In this document: in pieces, positions 18,051-27,344 of the stretch | How the letters are laid out: each line of letters begins with the position of its first letter | Numbering within the stretch: position 1 is the first letter of the stretch | Source of the DNA: Pseudomonadota bacterium | GTDB taxonomy: Bacteria > Pseudomonadota > Gammaproteobacteria > Burkholderiales > JAJZQI01 | Length of the DNA: 64,000 nucleotides | Direction of reading: 5' to 3' | Assembly (NCBI GenBank): GCA_021851875.1 | Contig: JAJZQI010000010.1 | Location: 46,217 to 110,216, forward strand | Translations under genes and position numbers: made by a program | The notes under the pieces: model-generated | Told to the model about the DNA's origin: nothing | What the model saw: only the letters and a program-made list of their open reading frames with translations | Database searches by the model: none

Positions 18051-19838
18051 TTACTTGCCTACTTCAACCGTCACGCTTTGGCGCAGACGGATGTGCAGTT
18101 CACGCAACTGCTTCTCGTCCACCACGTTCGGCGCGGCGGTCATCAGGTCGTTGGCGCGCTGGGTCTTGGGGAAGGCGATCACATCGCGGATCGACTCGGC
18201 CTTCGCCATCAGCGCCACCAGGCGATCCAGACCGAAGGCCAGACCGCCGTGCGGCGGTGCGCCGAATTGCAACGCATCCAGCAGGAAGCCGAATTTCTCT
18301 TGCGCTTCTTCCTTGCCGATTTTCAGCGCAGAGAACACTTTGGACTGCACGTCCTGCTTGTGGATACGGATGGAACCGCCGCCCACTTCCCAGCCATTCA
18401 GCACCATGTCGTAAGCGCGCGAAATGGCGGCACCCGGGTTGGATTCCAGCAGGTCTTCGTGGCCTTCTTTCGGCGCGGTGAACGGGTGATGCAGCGCCAC
18501 CCAGCGGTCTGCTTCCTCGTCGTATTCGAACATGGGAAAGTCCACCACCCACAGCGGCCTCCATTCGTTCACCGCATGGCCTTTTTCGTGACCGATCTTC
18601 ACGCGCAGGGCACCCAGCGCATCGTTGACGATCTTTTCCTTGTCCGCGCCGAAGAAAATCACGTCGCCGTCGGTGGCGCTGGTCAGCTCGATGATGCGCT
18701 TGACCACCGCTTCCGGCAGGAACTTCAGAATCGGCGACTGCAGGCCTTCCATGCCCTTGGCCAGTTCGTTGATCTTGATGTAGGCCAGACCCTTGGCGCC
18801 GTAGATTTTGACGAACTCCGTGTAGTCGTCGATTTCCTTGCGGCTCAGTTCCGCGCCACGCGGCACGCGCATGGCCGCCACACGGCCGCCGGTCATGTTG
18901 GCCGCTTCGCGGAACACCTTGAACTCCACCTCCTGCATCATCTCGGTCAGTTCGGCGATTTCCAGCGCCACGCGCATGTCCGGCTTGTCGGAGCCGTAAC
19001 GCGACATCGCTTCGCTGTACGGCATACGCGGGAAGGGGTTGGGCAGCTCGATATCCATCACGCGCTTGAACACCTGGCGGATCATTTCTTCCACCAGACC
19101 GGTGATCTGGTCTTCACTCAGGAAAGAGGTTTCAATATCCACCTGGGTGAATTCAGGCTGACGGTCGGCACGCAGATCCTCGTCGCGGAAGCACTTGGTG
19201 ATCTGGAAATAGCGGTCGTAACCGGCCACCATCAATAATTGTTTAAACAGCTGGGGCGACTGCGGCAGGGCGTAGAACATGCCGGAATGCACACGCGACG
19301 GCACCAGGTAGTCGCGCGCGCCTTCCGGGGTGGAACGGGTCAGCATGGGCGTTTCCACTTCCATGAAACCGGCTTCGTCCAGGTAATCGCGCATGGTCTT
19401 GGCCACACGGTAGCGCAGCTTCATGTTTTCCTGCATCACCGGACGGCGCAGATCCAGATAACGGTAAGTCAGGCGCACGTTTTCCGACAGAGTCTCGTCG
19501 TCCAGCAGGAACGGCGGCGTGGCGGAAGCATTCAGCACTTCCAGCGACTTGCACAGCACCTCGATTTCACCGCTCTTCAGATTGGGGTTAATGGTGCCTT
19601 CCGGACGACCCCGCACCAGACCGGTCACCTTCAGCACAAATTCGCTGCGCACCGATTCGGCAATGGCAAACATGGCCGGATCATCCGGATCGCACACCAC
19701 CTGCACCAGCCCCGCACGGTCGCGCAGATCAATAAAGATCACCCCGCCGTGGTCACGGCGGCGATGCGCCCAGCCGCACAAAGTCACGGTCTGCTGCAGT
19801 TGTTCACGGTTTACATCACCACAATAATGCGTACGCAT
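18051..19838 (-). CDS. aspS: Aspartyl-tRNA synthetase
   Basis: Class II aminoacyl-tRNA synthetase, 595 aa, of the bacterial type. The N-terminal OB anticodon-binding domain includes [22 protein letters not shown]. Motif 2 is [19 protein letters not shown] and motif 3 is [18 protein letters not shown] insertion domain lies between motifs 2 and 3, as usual in bacteria. Whether it is discriminating or also charges tRNA-Asn cannot be judged here. It has its own promoter and is the left boundary of the defence island. Confidence 0.97.
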   Translation of the reverse strand: MRTHYCGDVNREQLQQTVTLCGWAHRRRDHGGVIFIDLRDRAGLVQVVCDPDDPAMFAIAESVRSEFVLKVTGLVRGRPEGTINPNLKSGEIEVLCKSLEVLNASATPPFLLDDETLSENVRLTYRYLDLRRPVMQENMKLRYRVAKTMRDYLDEAGFMEVETPMLTRSTPEGARDYLVPSRVHSGMFYALPQSPQLFKQLLMVAGYDRYFQITKCFRDEDLRADRQPEFTQVDIETSFLSEDQITGLVEEMIRQVFKRVMDIELPNPFPRMPYSEAMSRYGSDKPDMRVALEIAELTEMMQEVEFKVFREAANMTGGRVAAMRVPRGAELSRKEIDDYTEFVKIYGAKGLAYIKINELAKGMEGLQSPILKFLPEAVVKRIIELTSATDGDVIFFGADKEKIVNDALGALRVKIGHEKGHAVNEWRPLWVVDFPMFEYDEEADRWVALHHPFTAPKEGHEDLLESNPGAAISRAYDMVLNGWEVGGGSIRIHKQDVQSKVFSALKIGKEEAQEKFGFLLDALQFGAPPHGGLAFGLDRLVALMAKAESIRDVIAFPKTQRANDLMTAAPNVVDEKQLRELHIRLRQSVTVEVGK

Positions 19839-19902
19839 TTGAATACCCTAAAAATATATTGAACGCGCCGATACCAAAACGAGGCGGCTGGCAAATCGGG
19901 GA

Positions 19903-19931
19903 ATTATAAACCAGAGGACTGATGTGACCAA
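19903..19931 (-). promoter_or_regulatory. Putative sigma-70 promoter of aspS
   Basis: On the minus strand TTGGTC (19931-19926) and a perfect TATAAT (19908-19903) are separated by exactly 17 nt, about 65 nt upstream of the aspS ATG. Confidence 0.65.
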
Positions 19932-20083
19932 GGGATGGGGCAGAAATCCACGACTATCCGGCAATAAGCTCAAAACGTGAGCCACATCATACAAAAAATA
20001 TAATTATTTAACTGGAAAAATCCTCAAAAATGGCACTAAAATCCGAAAACAATGAAACAAAACGAAAATCAGATGCACAAATG

Positions 20084-20108
20084 AAAAGACCCGCCACAAG
20101 GGCGGGTC
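20084..20108 (-). terminator. tracrRNA terminator
   Basis: An 8-bp perfect G/C-rich stem (GACCCGCC / GGCGGGTC, 20088-20108) with a 5-nt loop is followed on the minus strand by TTTT (20087-20084). Confidence 0.85.
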
Positions 20109-20169
20109 GGATTCGGTACATTTAAGACCTTTTATTGTAGCAACGGCTCTCACCCCGGAATGCAACAAT
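20084..20169 (-). ncRNA. tracrRNA of the type II-C CRISPR-Cas system
   Basis: The 36-nt block 20134-20169, read on the minus strand, is an anti-repeat. It begins ATTGTTGCATTCCGGGGTGA and pairs with the crRNA repeat over 23 nt with one mismatch. After a short bulge it pairs again through GCTACAAT. The following minus-strand RNA ends in a GACCCGCC / GGCGGGTC hairpin and TTTT. The anti-repeat, the bulge with CCGTTGCTACAAT and the layout closely match the N. meningitidis tracrRNA as I recall it. It is transcribed away from cas9. The exact 5' end is inferred from the promoter. Confidence 0.9.
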
Positions 20170-20175
20170 AGGCAG

Positions 20176-20205
20176 ATTATCACATTACCCGGATTAAGAA
20201 TGCAA
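20176..20205 (-). promoter_or_regulatory. Putative tracrRNA promoter
   Basis: On the minus strand TTGCAT (20205-20200) and GATAAT (20181-20176) are 18 nt apart, and TG two bases before the -10 makes it an extended -10. Transcription would start close to the anti-repeat (20169). The -35 box touches the cas9 ribosome-binding site on the other strand. Confidence 0.65.
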
Positions 20206-20218
20206 GAGGAGTTGAATT

Positions 20219-23200
20219 TTGAATAATAACAACACCCCCAATTACACCCTTGGTCTCGATATCGGCATGGCCTCTGTAGGGGCTGCACTGCTGGGGAATG
20301 ATCAGATAATCGCACTGCATGTCCGCACCTTCGATAAAGCTGAAACGGCCAAAGAAGGTGAATCACTCAACAAAATACGCCGCGATGCTCGACTTACCCG
20401 TCGCCGCATCCGCCGTCGTGCCTTTCGCCTGTTACGTTTGCGCCGTCTGCTAAAACGTGAGGGACTGATTGCCGGTCATGATAGCGATATCATCCGGTCC
20501 GTCGGCATTTCTCCATGGCAATTACGCAGCGAAGGACTCGAACGCGCACTCACCCCACAGGAATGGGCTGCCGTGCTGTATCACATCGTCAAACATCGCG
20601 GCTTCCAGTCCAATCGAAAGAGCGAAGCCAAAACCGATGAAAAAGCCGGGCAAATGCTGGGTGGAGTGACGGCAAACCAGCAACGCCTGGCTAAGGGCGG
20701 GTATCGCACCATCGGCGAAATGGCCTGGAAGGATGAAACATTCCAGCATGCGAAGCGTAACAAAGGGGGTGACTACACTCACACCTTTGCTCGCAAAGAC
20801 CTCGCAGCTGAACTGAGCCTTCTGTTTGCAGCCCAGCGACAGCTTGGCAACCCTCACAGCAGTGACGCACTGGAGCAAAAAATACAAGACTTGCTGATGG
20901 CTCGCCGCCCGACCCTGTCTGGTGAAAATCTGCTTAAGATGGTAGGCAAATGTACATTTGAACCCGGCGAATACCGTGCGCCCAAAGCCAGCCATACCGC
21001 CGAACGCTTTGTCTGGCTTACCCGCCTGAACAATCTGCGCATTACCGGGCTAGGTGAAACCCGTGCGCTCACCAATGCAGAACGTAAACTCCTGCTTCCC
21101 CTGCCATTTACCCAGGCCAAGCTCACTTATAAACAAGTGCGCAACAAGCTGAACCTGGCCGATAGCGAGAAATTTGCGGGACTGGCCTATCGCCACGATA
21201 AAGACCCGGAATCCGCCAGCCTGTTCGAAGCCAAAGCATTTCACACCCTGCGCAAAGCCTACGAGTCGCACAATCTGGAAACAATGTGGCAACGCGACAG
21301 CCTTGAATCAGATCGCCTCGACACTCTGGCCTATGCGCTGACCGTATTCAAGGACGATGCGGAATCCCGGCAGTGGCTGCTGGCCCAGTACATTGAACCG
21401 GAAATCATTGAAGCGGCTCTGGATGTATCATTCAGTGAATTTGTGCGAATTTCGATCAAGGCGCTGAAGAACATCATTCCACACATGGAAAATGGCCTGC
21501 GCTACGACGAGGCCGTTCAGGCTGCCGGATACGCTCATCATAGCCAGACGCAGAAAGCCGACAAACGGCGTCTCATTCCCAAAATCAGCAAAGACGACAT
21601 TGCCAACCCGGTCGTGTACCGGGCTATCAATCAGGCACGTAAACTGGTCAACGCCATTGTGCAGGAATATGGCCCCCCCGCTGCGGTGCATATCGAACTG
21701 GCACGCGATCTCAACAAGCCCTTCGATGAACGCAAAAAAATCGAGCGCGATAAAAAAGCCTGGAAAGACGCAAAAGACAAAGACATGCAGCAATTTGAAC
21801 AAACCTTTGGCTTCACCCCCAAAGGGCTGGATTTGGTCAAATGGCGGCTATACCGTGAGCAAAACGGGCAATGCGCATACAGTCAGCAAGGTTTCGAATT
21901 GGCCCGCCTGTTTGAGGCAGGCTATTCAGAAATTGATCATGCCCTGCCCTATTCACGCAGCTTTGACGATGGCATGAACAACAAGGTGCTCGTCCACGCC
22001 AAGCAAAATCGCGACAAGGGCAATCGCACCCCCTACGAATACATGGACGGTGCAGGCAACAGCACCCAGTGGCAGCACTTTGTCGCCTGGGTTGAAAGCA
22101 ATAAGAACTACCGTCTTGCCAAACGCCAACGGCTTCTGCGCAAGGACTTCGGTGCCGACGAAGCGGAACAGTTTCGTGAACGCAATCTCACTGACACCCG
22201 ATACGCCAGCAAGGTATTCAAGCAACTGGTGGAACACCACCTGCAACTGGCCAATGACTCCAATAGTCAGCGCTGTGTCGTGGTGTCTGGCCAATTAACC
22301 AGCCTGCTCCGTGCACGCTGGGGGCTCATCAAGGTGCGAGCTGATGGCGACCTGCACCACGCGCTGGATGCCGCTGTTATAGCGGCTGCAAGCCATGGCA
22401 TGGTCAAACGCATGGCCGATTACGCAAGGCGCAAGGAACTGGCCTTTGTGCAGTCGGGCTTTATCGACCCGGAGACAGGTGAAATTCCGGATATTCACGC
22501 CCATGACATCATGAAAGAACACTTTCCGGAGCCCTGGCCGCATTTTCGTGATGAACTGCTCGCCCGCCTGAGCCCCAGTCCTGCAGAGCGCTTTTCCTTC
22601 CCCGAAGGGCAGGCCCCTGCCCCGGTGCGGGTCAGCCGGGCACCGCTGCGCCGCGGCCTGGGTGCGGCGCATCAGGAAACCATTCGCTCGGCCAAACGCA
22701 TTCATGAGGGGCTAAGCAGTGTAAAAACACCACTGACCAGCCTTAAACTGAAAGACTTGCCCAACATTGTCGGTTACAACGATCCGCGTAACGCCAGCCT
22801 GATTGCCGCGATTGAACAACGACTGAAAGACAATAATGACGATGGAGCCAAAGCATTCAAGGAACCATTGTATCGTCCCGCTTCACCGGGCAAAGAACAC
22901 CTTGCGCCTGTAATTCGCTCAGTCAATGTTCTCGACATCCAGAAAAGCGGTACTCCGGTACGCGGCGGCATTGCCAATAACGGTAGTATGCTACGGGTTG
23001 ATATTTTTACCAAGAAGGGGAAGTTCTACGCAGTACCTTTGTACGTAGCCGACGCAATCAAGACAGAACTCCCTGATAAAGCTGTTATTGCCTACAAGCC
23101 GGAAAACGAATGGGACGCGATGGATGAAACATATGCATTCCTATTCAGTCTGCATCCGAATGACTGGGTAAAAGTCTGTTTTAAAAAAGATGCCCCTAGT

Positions 23201-23410
23201 GAAGGATATTTCGCCGGCTTAGACCGCTCAACTAGCGCCATTTCCATTTGGGCTCACGACCGAAACTCTTCTATTGGAAAAGATGGCTTAATTCGAGGCA
23301 TTGGCATCAAAACTGCGCTATCCGTCGAAAAATTCCATATAGACATGCTAGGCAGGCTGCATCGCGTGCACCACGAATCACGCCAGCCGCTGCGGCGAAA
23401 AAACAGGTGA
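20219..23410 (+). CDS. cas9: Type II-C CRISPR effector nuclease Cas9
   Basis: RNA-guided DNA endonuclease of 1063 aa, close in size and pattern to NmeCas9. RuvC-I has Asp14 in LGLDIGMASVG. An arginine-rich bridge helix follows (about 56-80). RuvC-II has Glu493 in VHIELARDLN. The HNH domain has Asp573-His574 in EIDHALPYSRS. RuvC-III is DLHHALDAAV (711-720) with Asp717. All catalytic residues are intact. The C-terminal ~200 residues should be the PAM-interacting domain and end in a basic tail. The start is TTG at 20219, supported by AGAGGAG 7 nt upstream. cas1 follows after 3 nt. Confidence 0.97.
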   Translation: MNNNNTPNYTLGLDIGMASVGAALLGNDQIIALHVRTFDKAETAKEGESLNKIRRDARLTRRRIRRRAFRLLRLRRLLKREGLIAGHDSDIIRSVGISPWQLRSEGLERALTPQEWAAVLYHIVKHRGFQSNRKSEAKTDEKAGQMLGGVTANQQRLAKGGYRTIGEMAWKDETFQHAKRNKGGDYTHTFARKDLAAELSLLFAAQRQLGNPHSSDALEQKIQDLLMARRPTLSGENLLKMVGKCTFEPGEYRAPKASHTAERFVWLTRLNNLRITGLGETRALTNAERKLLLPLPFTQAKLTYKQVRNKLNLADSEKFAGLAYRHDKDPESASLFEAKAFHTLRKAYESHNLETMWQRDSLESDRLDTLAYALTVFKDDAESRQWLLAQYIEPEIIEAALDVSFSEFVRISIKALKNIIPHMENGLRYDEAVQAAGYAHHSQTQKADKRRLIPKISKDDIANPVVYRAINQARKLVNAIVQEYGPPAAVHIELARDLNKPFDERKKIERDKKAWKDAKDKDMQQFEQTFGFTPKGLDLVKWRLYREQNGQCAYSQQGFELARLFEAGYSEIDHALPYSRSFDDGMNNKVLVHAKQNRDKGNRTPYEYMDGAGNSTQWQHFVAWVESNKNYRLAKRQRLLRKDFGADEAEQFRERNLTDTRYASKVFKQLVEHHLQLANDSNSQRCVVVSGQLTSLLRARWGLIKVRADGDLHHALDAAVIAAASHGMVKRMADYARRKELAFVQSGFIDPETGEIPDIHAHDIMKEHFPEPWPHFRDELLARLSPSPAERFSFPEGQAPAPVRVSRAPLRRGLGAAHQETIRSAKRIHEGLSSVKTPLTSLKLKDLPNIVGYNDPRNASLIAAIEQRLKDNNDDGAKAFKEPLYRPASPGKEHLAPVIRSVNVLDIQKSGTPVRGGIANNGSMLRVDIFTKKGKFYAVPLYVADAIKTELPDKAVIAYKPENEWDAMDETYAFLFSLHPNDWVKVCFKKDAPSEGYFAGLDRSTSAISIWAHDRNSSIGKDGLIRGIGIKTALSVEKFHIDMLGRLHRVHHESRQPLRRKNR

Positions 23411-23413
23411 ACC

Positions 23414-24319
23414 TTGACCTGGCGTAGCGTGGTGATCAGCACCCCGGCCCGGCTCAAACACAAACACCGGGCACTGGTGGTGCAACAGGACAGCGGCGAC
23501 ATTAGCGTGCCGCTGGAAGACATTGCCGTGCTCGTGATCGACTGCCCTCAGGTCACGCTCACCAGTCAGTTGCTGGCTGCCTGTGCCAGCCAGCAGATTG
23601 CTGTCATTACCGTTGACGAAACCCACACCCCCAACGGCGTATTGCTGCCCTATTTACCACACAGCCGGGCCTTGCAAATCATGCGCAAACAACTCAACAT
23701 GAGTTTGCCGCAGCAAAAGCGCCTGTGGCAAGGCATTATTCAGCAAAAACTGGCCAATCAGGCCACCGTACTGGCACAAATCGGCCACGCGCCACAAGCC
23801 AGGCACCTGCAGCAACTTGCCTGCAATGTGCGTTCGGGCGACCCCGACAACCTTGAAGGGCAGGGTGCCCAGGTCTATTTCCGCAGCCTGTTTGAATCGC
23901 CGTTTCACCGCGCCCAGTCACGCTTTTTCAACGCGGCGCTGAATTACGGCTACAGCGTCATCCGCTCCGCACTGGCGCGCTCGCTGGTTGGCTATGGTTT
24001 TTTACCGGCCTTCGGCCTGCATCATCGTAATGAACAAAATGCCTTCAATCTGGCAGACGACCTGATCGAACCCTATCGCCCCCTTCTCGATCTGCATGTG
24101 CTGCAACACTACCCCACCGAACCGGAACGGGAGCTTGAGCCTATGGATAAAGCCGGCCTGGTACGCATCCTGCACAAAGATGTTGTACGTATTGAAAACC
24201 GTAGCCCGGCCGGCAGCAGTACCCTGCTGGCCCTGATCGACGCCACGGTAATGAGCCTGGGGCAACGCATGGGTGATGGAGACACCCATCTGGTTCTGCC
24301 CGGTTTTGCTGAATCATGA
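23414..24319 (+). CDS. cas1: CRISPR integrase Cas1 (type II-C)
   Basis: Integrase subunit that inserts new spacers together with Cas2. The 301-aa protein begins MTWRSVVIS, matching the MTWRS start of neisserial Cas1, which fixes the TTG at 23414 as the start codon; AGGTGA in the cas9 stop region is the ribosome-binding site. Active-site regions are SGDPDNLEGQGAQVYF (Glu), FGLHHRNEQNAFNLADDLIEP (His and Asp). The stop overlaps cas2 by ATGA. Confidence 0.95.
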   Translation: MTWRSVVISTPARLKHKHRALVVQQDSGDISVPLEDIAVLVIDCPQVTLTSQLLAACASQQIAVITVDETHTPNGVLLPYLPHSRALQIMRKQLNMSLPQQKRLWQGIIQQKLANQATVLAQIGHAPQARHLQQLACNVRSGDPDNLEGQGAQVYFRSLFESPFHRAQSRFFNAALNYGYSVIRSALARSLVGYGFLPAFGLHHRNEQNAFNLADDLIEPYRPLLDLHVLQHYPTEPERELEPMDKAGLVRILHKDVVRIENRSPAGSSTLLALIDATVMSLGQRMGDGDTHLVLPGFAES

Positions 24320-24648
24320 GTCAGCTTACCCGCCGATTTATGCGACTCATCGTCTTTTTTGACCTGCCCACCGTCACCAAAACCGAAAAACGCGCCTACA
24401 CGGTATTTCGCCGCTTTCTGCTCAATGATGGTTACGACATGATTCAATGGTCGGTATACGGGCGTGTGGTCAATGGCGTGGACGATGCCGACACCCACCT
24501 GAAACGACTCGCCGCCAACTTGCCCCCGGAAGGATCGGTACGCTGCCTGCAAATCAGCGAAAAACAGTTTGCCCAGATTCGCCTGCTGGTTGGCACACTC
24601 ACCCGCCAGGAAAAACGGGTCAATGCAGATCAAATGCTGCTTTTCTAG
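24316..24648 (+). CDS. cas2: CRISPR-associated protein Cas2
   Basis: A 110-aa ferredoxin-like fold protein that bridges Cas1 dimers during spacer acquisition. The first strand RLIVFFDLPTVTKTEKRAY carries the conserved Asp, and the QWSVYGRVVNG strand is typical of type II Cas2. It starts at the ATG overlapping the cas1 stop. It is the last cas gene; no csn2 or cas4 is present, which together with the Cas9 size defines subtype II-C. Confidence 0.95.
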   Translation: MSQLTRRFMRLIVFFDLPTVTKTEKRAYTVFRRFLLNDGYDMIQWSVYGRVVNGVDDADTHLKRLAANLPPEGSVRCLQISEKQFAQIRLLVGTLTRQEKRVNADQMLLF

Positions 24649-24660
24649 CCAGAAATTATC

Positions 24661-24695
24661 AAAAAAAAACCGCCCCAAGCAAAGCCTGGAGCGGT
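24661..24695 (-). terminator. Rho-independent terminator for the CRISPR array transcripts
   Basis: Read on the minus strand: ACCGCTCC, an 11-nt loop, GGGGCGGT, then nine T residues (24669-24661). The T-tract exists only on this strand, so it stops leftward transcription leaving the array and protects cas2 from antisense read-through. It lies 14 nt from the first repeat. Confidence 0.85.
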
Positions 24696-24709
24696 GTTCC
24701 ATGCAGCAG

Positions 24710-27118
24710 ATTGTAGCATTCCGGGGTGAGAGAGGGAGCTACAACGATTACCCAGGTTACCTTTTTCCGAAGTCGATTGTAGCATTCCGGGGTGAGAGAG
24801 GGAGCTACAACGGGCTTCCATCCATGGCTATAACAGCGCCAATTGTAGCATTCCGGGGTGAGAGAGGGAGCTACAACCACCGGCTCCAGCGACATCACCC
24901 TGGCGGAATTGTAGCATTCCGGGGTGAGAGAGGGAGCTACAACGACATTAGAACTGCCCCTGCTTTCGCCTAATTGTAGCATTCCGGGGTGAGAGAGGGA
25001 GCTACAACGGTGGCGCAATCCCCTATCAGATTAGTGGAATTGTAGCATTCCGGGGTGAGAGAGGGAGCTACAACTCCTTAATCGCTATGAAGCAATCGAA
25101 AGATATTGTAGCATTCCGGGGTGAGAGAGGGAGCTACAACATATACGGCGGAAGAGATCAAGCGCGGACTATTGTAGCATTCCGGGGTGAGAGAGGGAGC
25201 TACAACCGACGATCACACGGCTCCAAGTGGGCCATGATTGTAGCATTCCGGGGTGAGAGAGGGAGCTACAACAAGGAAGCGGCGGCTATGGCGCGCGCTG
25301 CGATTGTAGCATTCCGGGGTGAGAGAGGGAGCTACAACCAGAAGACGCAGCTATTATTCGCCCGTATTATTGTAGCATTCCGGGGTGAGAGAGGGAGCTA
25401 CAACCAAAACCGCGCACAAGAAAAACAGCCGTATATTGTAGCATTCCGGGGTGAGAGAGGGAGCTACAACGTAATACCGATGCAGAAGGCGCGGCTATCA
25501 ATTGTAGCATTCCGGGGTGAGAGAGGGAGCTACAACAAACCTGATGACAGCGCATCTTGCCAAATCATTGTAGCATTCCGGGGTGAGAGAGGGAGCTACA
25601 ACCAGATTCTGACCCACCCCCCGGCCAGATTCATTGTAGCATTCCGGGGTGAGAGAGGGAGCTACAACTCACATTGCTGAAGAAGTCCTTATTCTTGAAT
25701 TGTAGCATTCCGGGGTGAGAGAGGGAGCTACAACCAGCAAAAGAAGCAAGACAAAGAGACACGCATTGTAGCATTCCGGGGTGAGAGAGGGAGCTACAAC
25801 GGCGGATGGGGTGCCAATAGATTTGCAGCGATTGTAGCATTCCGGGGTGAGAGAGGGAGCTACAACTTCATGCTCCTGCTCCTCTTCAGGATATATATTG
25901 TAGCATTCCGGGGTGAGAGAGGGAGCTACAACGACTCTGACGTTAATGCCAAGACTGCAGGCATTGTAGCATTCCGGGGTGAGAGAGGGAGCTACAACTG
26001 TGTCTAATGCGTCTGATGCCTCTGCGCTATTGTAGCATTCCGGGGTGAGAGAGGGAGCTACAACTGCCTCGGCGCCCACATGCTTGAGCTTGGCATTGTA
26101 GCATTCCGGGGTGAGAGAGGGAGCTACAACGAATCGATTTGTCCAGGCATCATCAGAGCAATTGTAGCATTCCGGGGTGAGAGAGGGAGCTACAACAATG
26201 CTAGAAGCTAACATTGCTCACCTCATATTGTAGCATTCCGGGGTGAGAGAGGGAGCTACAACTAGGCATCAATAATTGAGATATGCGAAAAAATTGTAGC
26301 ATTCCGGGGTGAGAGAGGGAGCTACAACCCGCCGTCCACGCTAACAGTCAAAGTGCCGATTGTAGCATTCCGGGGTGAGAGAGGGAGCTACAACTTCCAA
26401 GAAAGTCTTGTTTGCCCACAGGGTATTGTAGCATTCCGGGGTGAGAGAGGGAGCTACAACCCATCATGCGGCAATACGATTTGCCGGACTATTGTAGCAT
26501 TCCGGGGTGAGAGAGGGAGCTACAACCTTCAAATGATTCTGTGCGTTGACCCGCTGATTGTAGCATTCCGGGGTGAGAGAGGGAGCTACAACTGATTGGC
26601 TACTGACCTTCTTGAGTCGGATTGTAGCATTCCGGGGTGAGAGAGGGAGCTACAACTAACGATCAAAACGCCCCACCAACGCGGGGATTGTAGCATTCCG
26701 GGGTGAGAGAGGGAGCTACAACATTAGCACGGCGCGCTGTCGCATTGAATGAATTGTAGCATTCCGGGGTGAGAGAGGGAGCTACAACGCGACGCTGCCA
26801 CTTTATTTGTACGATCACATTGTAGCATTCCGGGGTGAGAGAGGGAGCTACAACAAAATCATCGACTAAAGGATAGCGGCCATGATTGTAGCATTCCGGG
26901 GTGAGAGAGGGAGCTACAACTTCGCCGATGTCGAGCAGGTGTCTGTCGAGATTGTAGCATTCCGGGGTGAGAGAGGGAGCTACAACAGGCCACGATGGAT
27001 GCTGCCCGCCCTGGTGATTGTAGCATTCCGGGGTGAGAGAGGGAGCTACAACCTTGAGGGCCTTGGCGGTTTGCCCGCTGCCATTGTAGCATTCCGGGGT
27101 GAGAGAGGGAGCTACAAC
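24710..27118 (-). CRISPR. Type II-C CRISPR array, 37 repeats / 36 spacers
   Basis: A 36-bp repeat recurs every 66 bp from 24710 to 27118. On the + strand it reads ATTGTAGCATTCCGGGG then TGAGAGAGGGAGCTACAAC. I count 37 copies, all identical by eye. Thirty-four spacers are 30 nt, one is 29 nt (24944-24972) and one is 28 nt (26593-26620). By analogy with Neisseria the crRNA strand is minus: repeats then begin GTTGTAGC and end TGCTACAAT, an extended -10 promoter, so each crRNA can start in its own spacer and carry a ~24-nt guide. The 5' (leader) end of the crRNA strand is the 27118 side, distal to cas2. Confidence 0.98.
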
Positions 27119-27209
27119 AACAGTGACGCACCGCCTCCGATCACCTTCTCAGCATGCCTGATTGTCATACAACCAGCATTCCCCTAGTCGCTACCGGACT
27201 CCGTATTCA

Positions 27210-27344
27210 TCAGTTTGCGAGCAGCAAGATGATGACAGAGATGACCAGCACGCTCACCCACCACTGTGCCGAGAAAAGCACCAGCCCCAGGACGATGAGC
27301 ACTACCAGCACAATCGTTGTTGCGAAAAACGACTTGATCATCAT
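27210..27344 (-). CDS. Small hydrophobic protein with two membrane segments
   Basis: A 44-aa ORF starting MMIKSFFATTIVLVVLIVLG and ending VISVIILLLAN. Two hydrophobic stretches are split by SAQWW. GAAGGGGG lies a few nt before the tandem ATGATG, and the first ATG overlaps the stop of the upstream ORF (ATGA), so it looks translationally coupled. It is transcribed toward the CRISPR array, whose nearest repeat ends 91 nt downstream of its stop. Small holin-like or phage-encoded membrane proteins look like this. No specific family is recognised. Confidence 0.5.
   Translation of the reverse strand: MMIKSFFATTIVLVVLIVLGLVLFSAQWWVSVLVISVIILLLAN

Noticed and set aside
20004..20366. A 120-aa minus-strand ORF over the cas9 start and tracrRNA
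   Set aside because: It covers the tracrRNA, its promoter and the cas9 start, has no protein family features, and is better explained as a by-product of these elements.
24710..27118. Long ORFs with a repeated IVAFRGERGSYN-type peptide (and CSSLSHPGMLQ / VVAPSLTPECYN on the other strand)
   Set aside because: The 36+30 nt unit is 66 nt, a multiple of three, so the CRISPR array stays open in several frames. These are not proteins.
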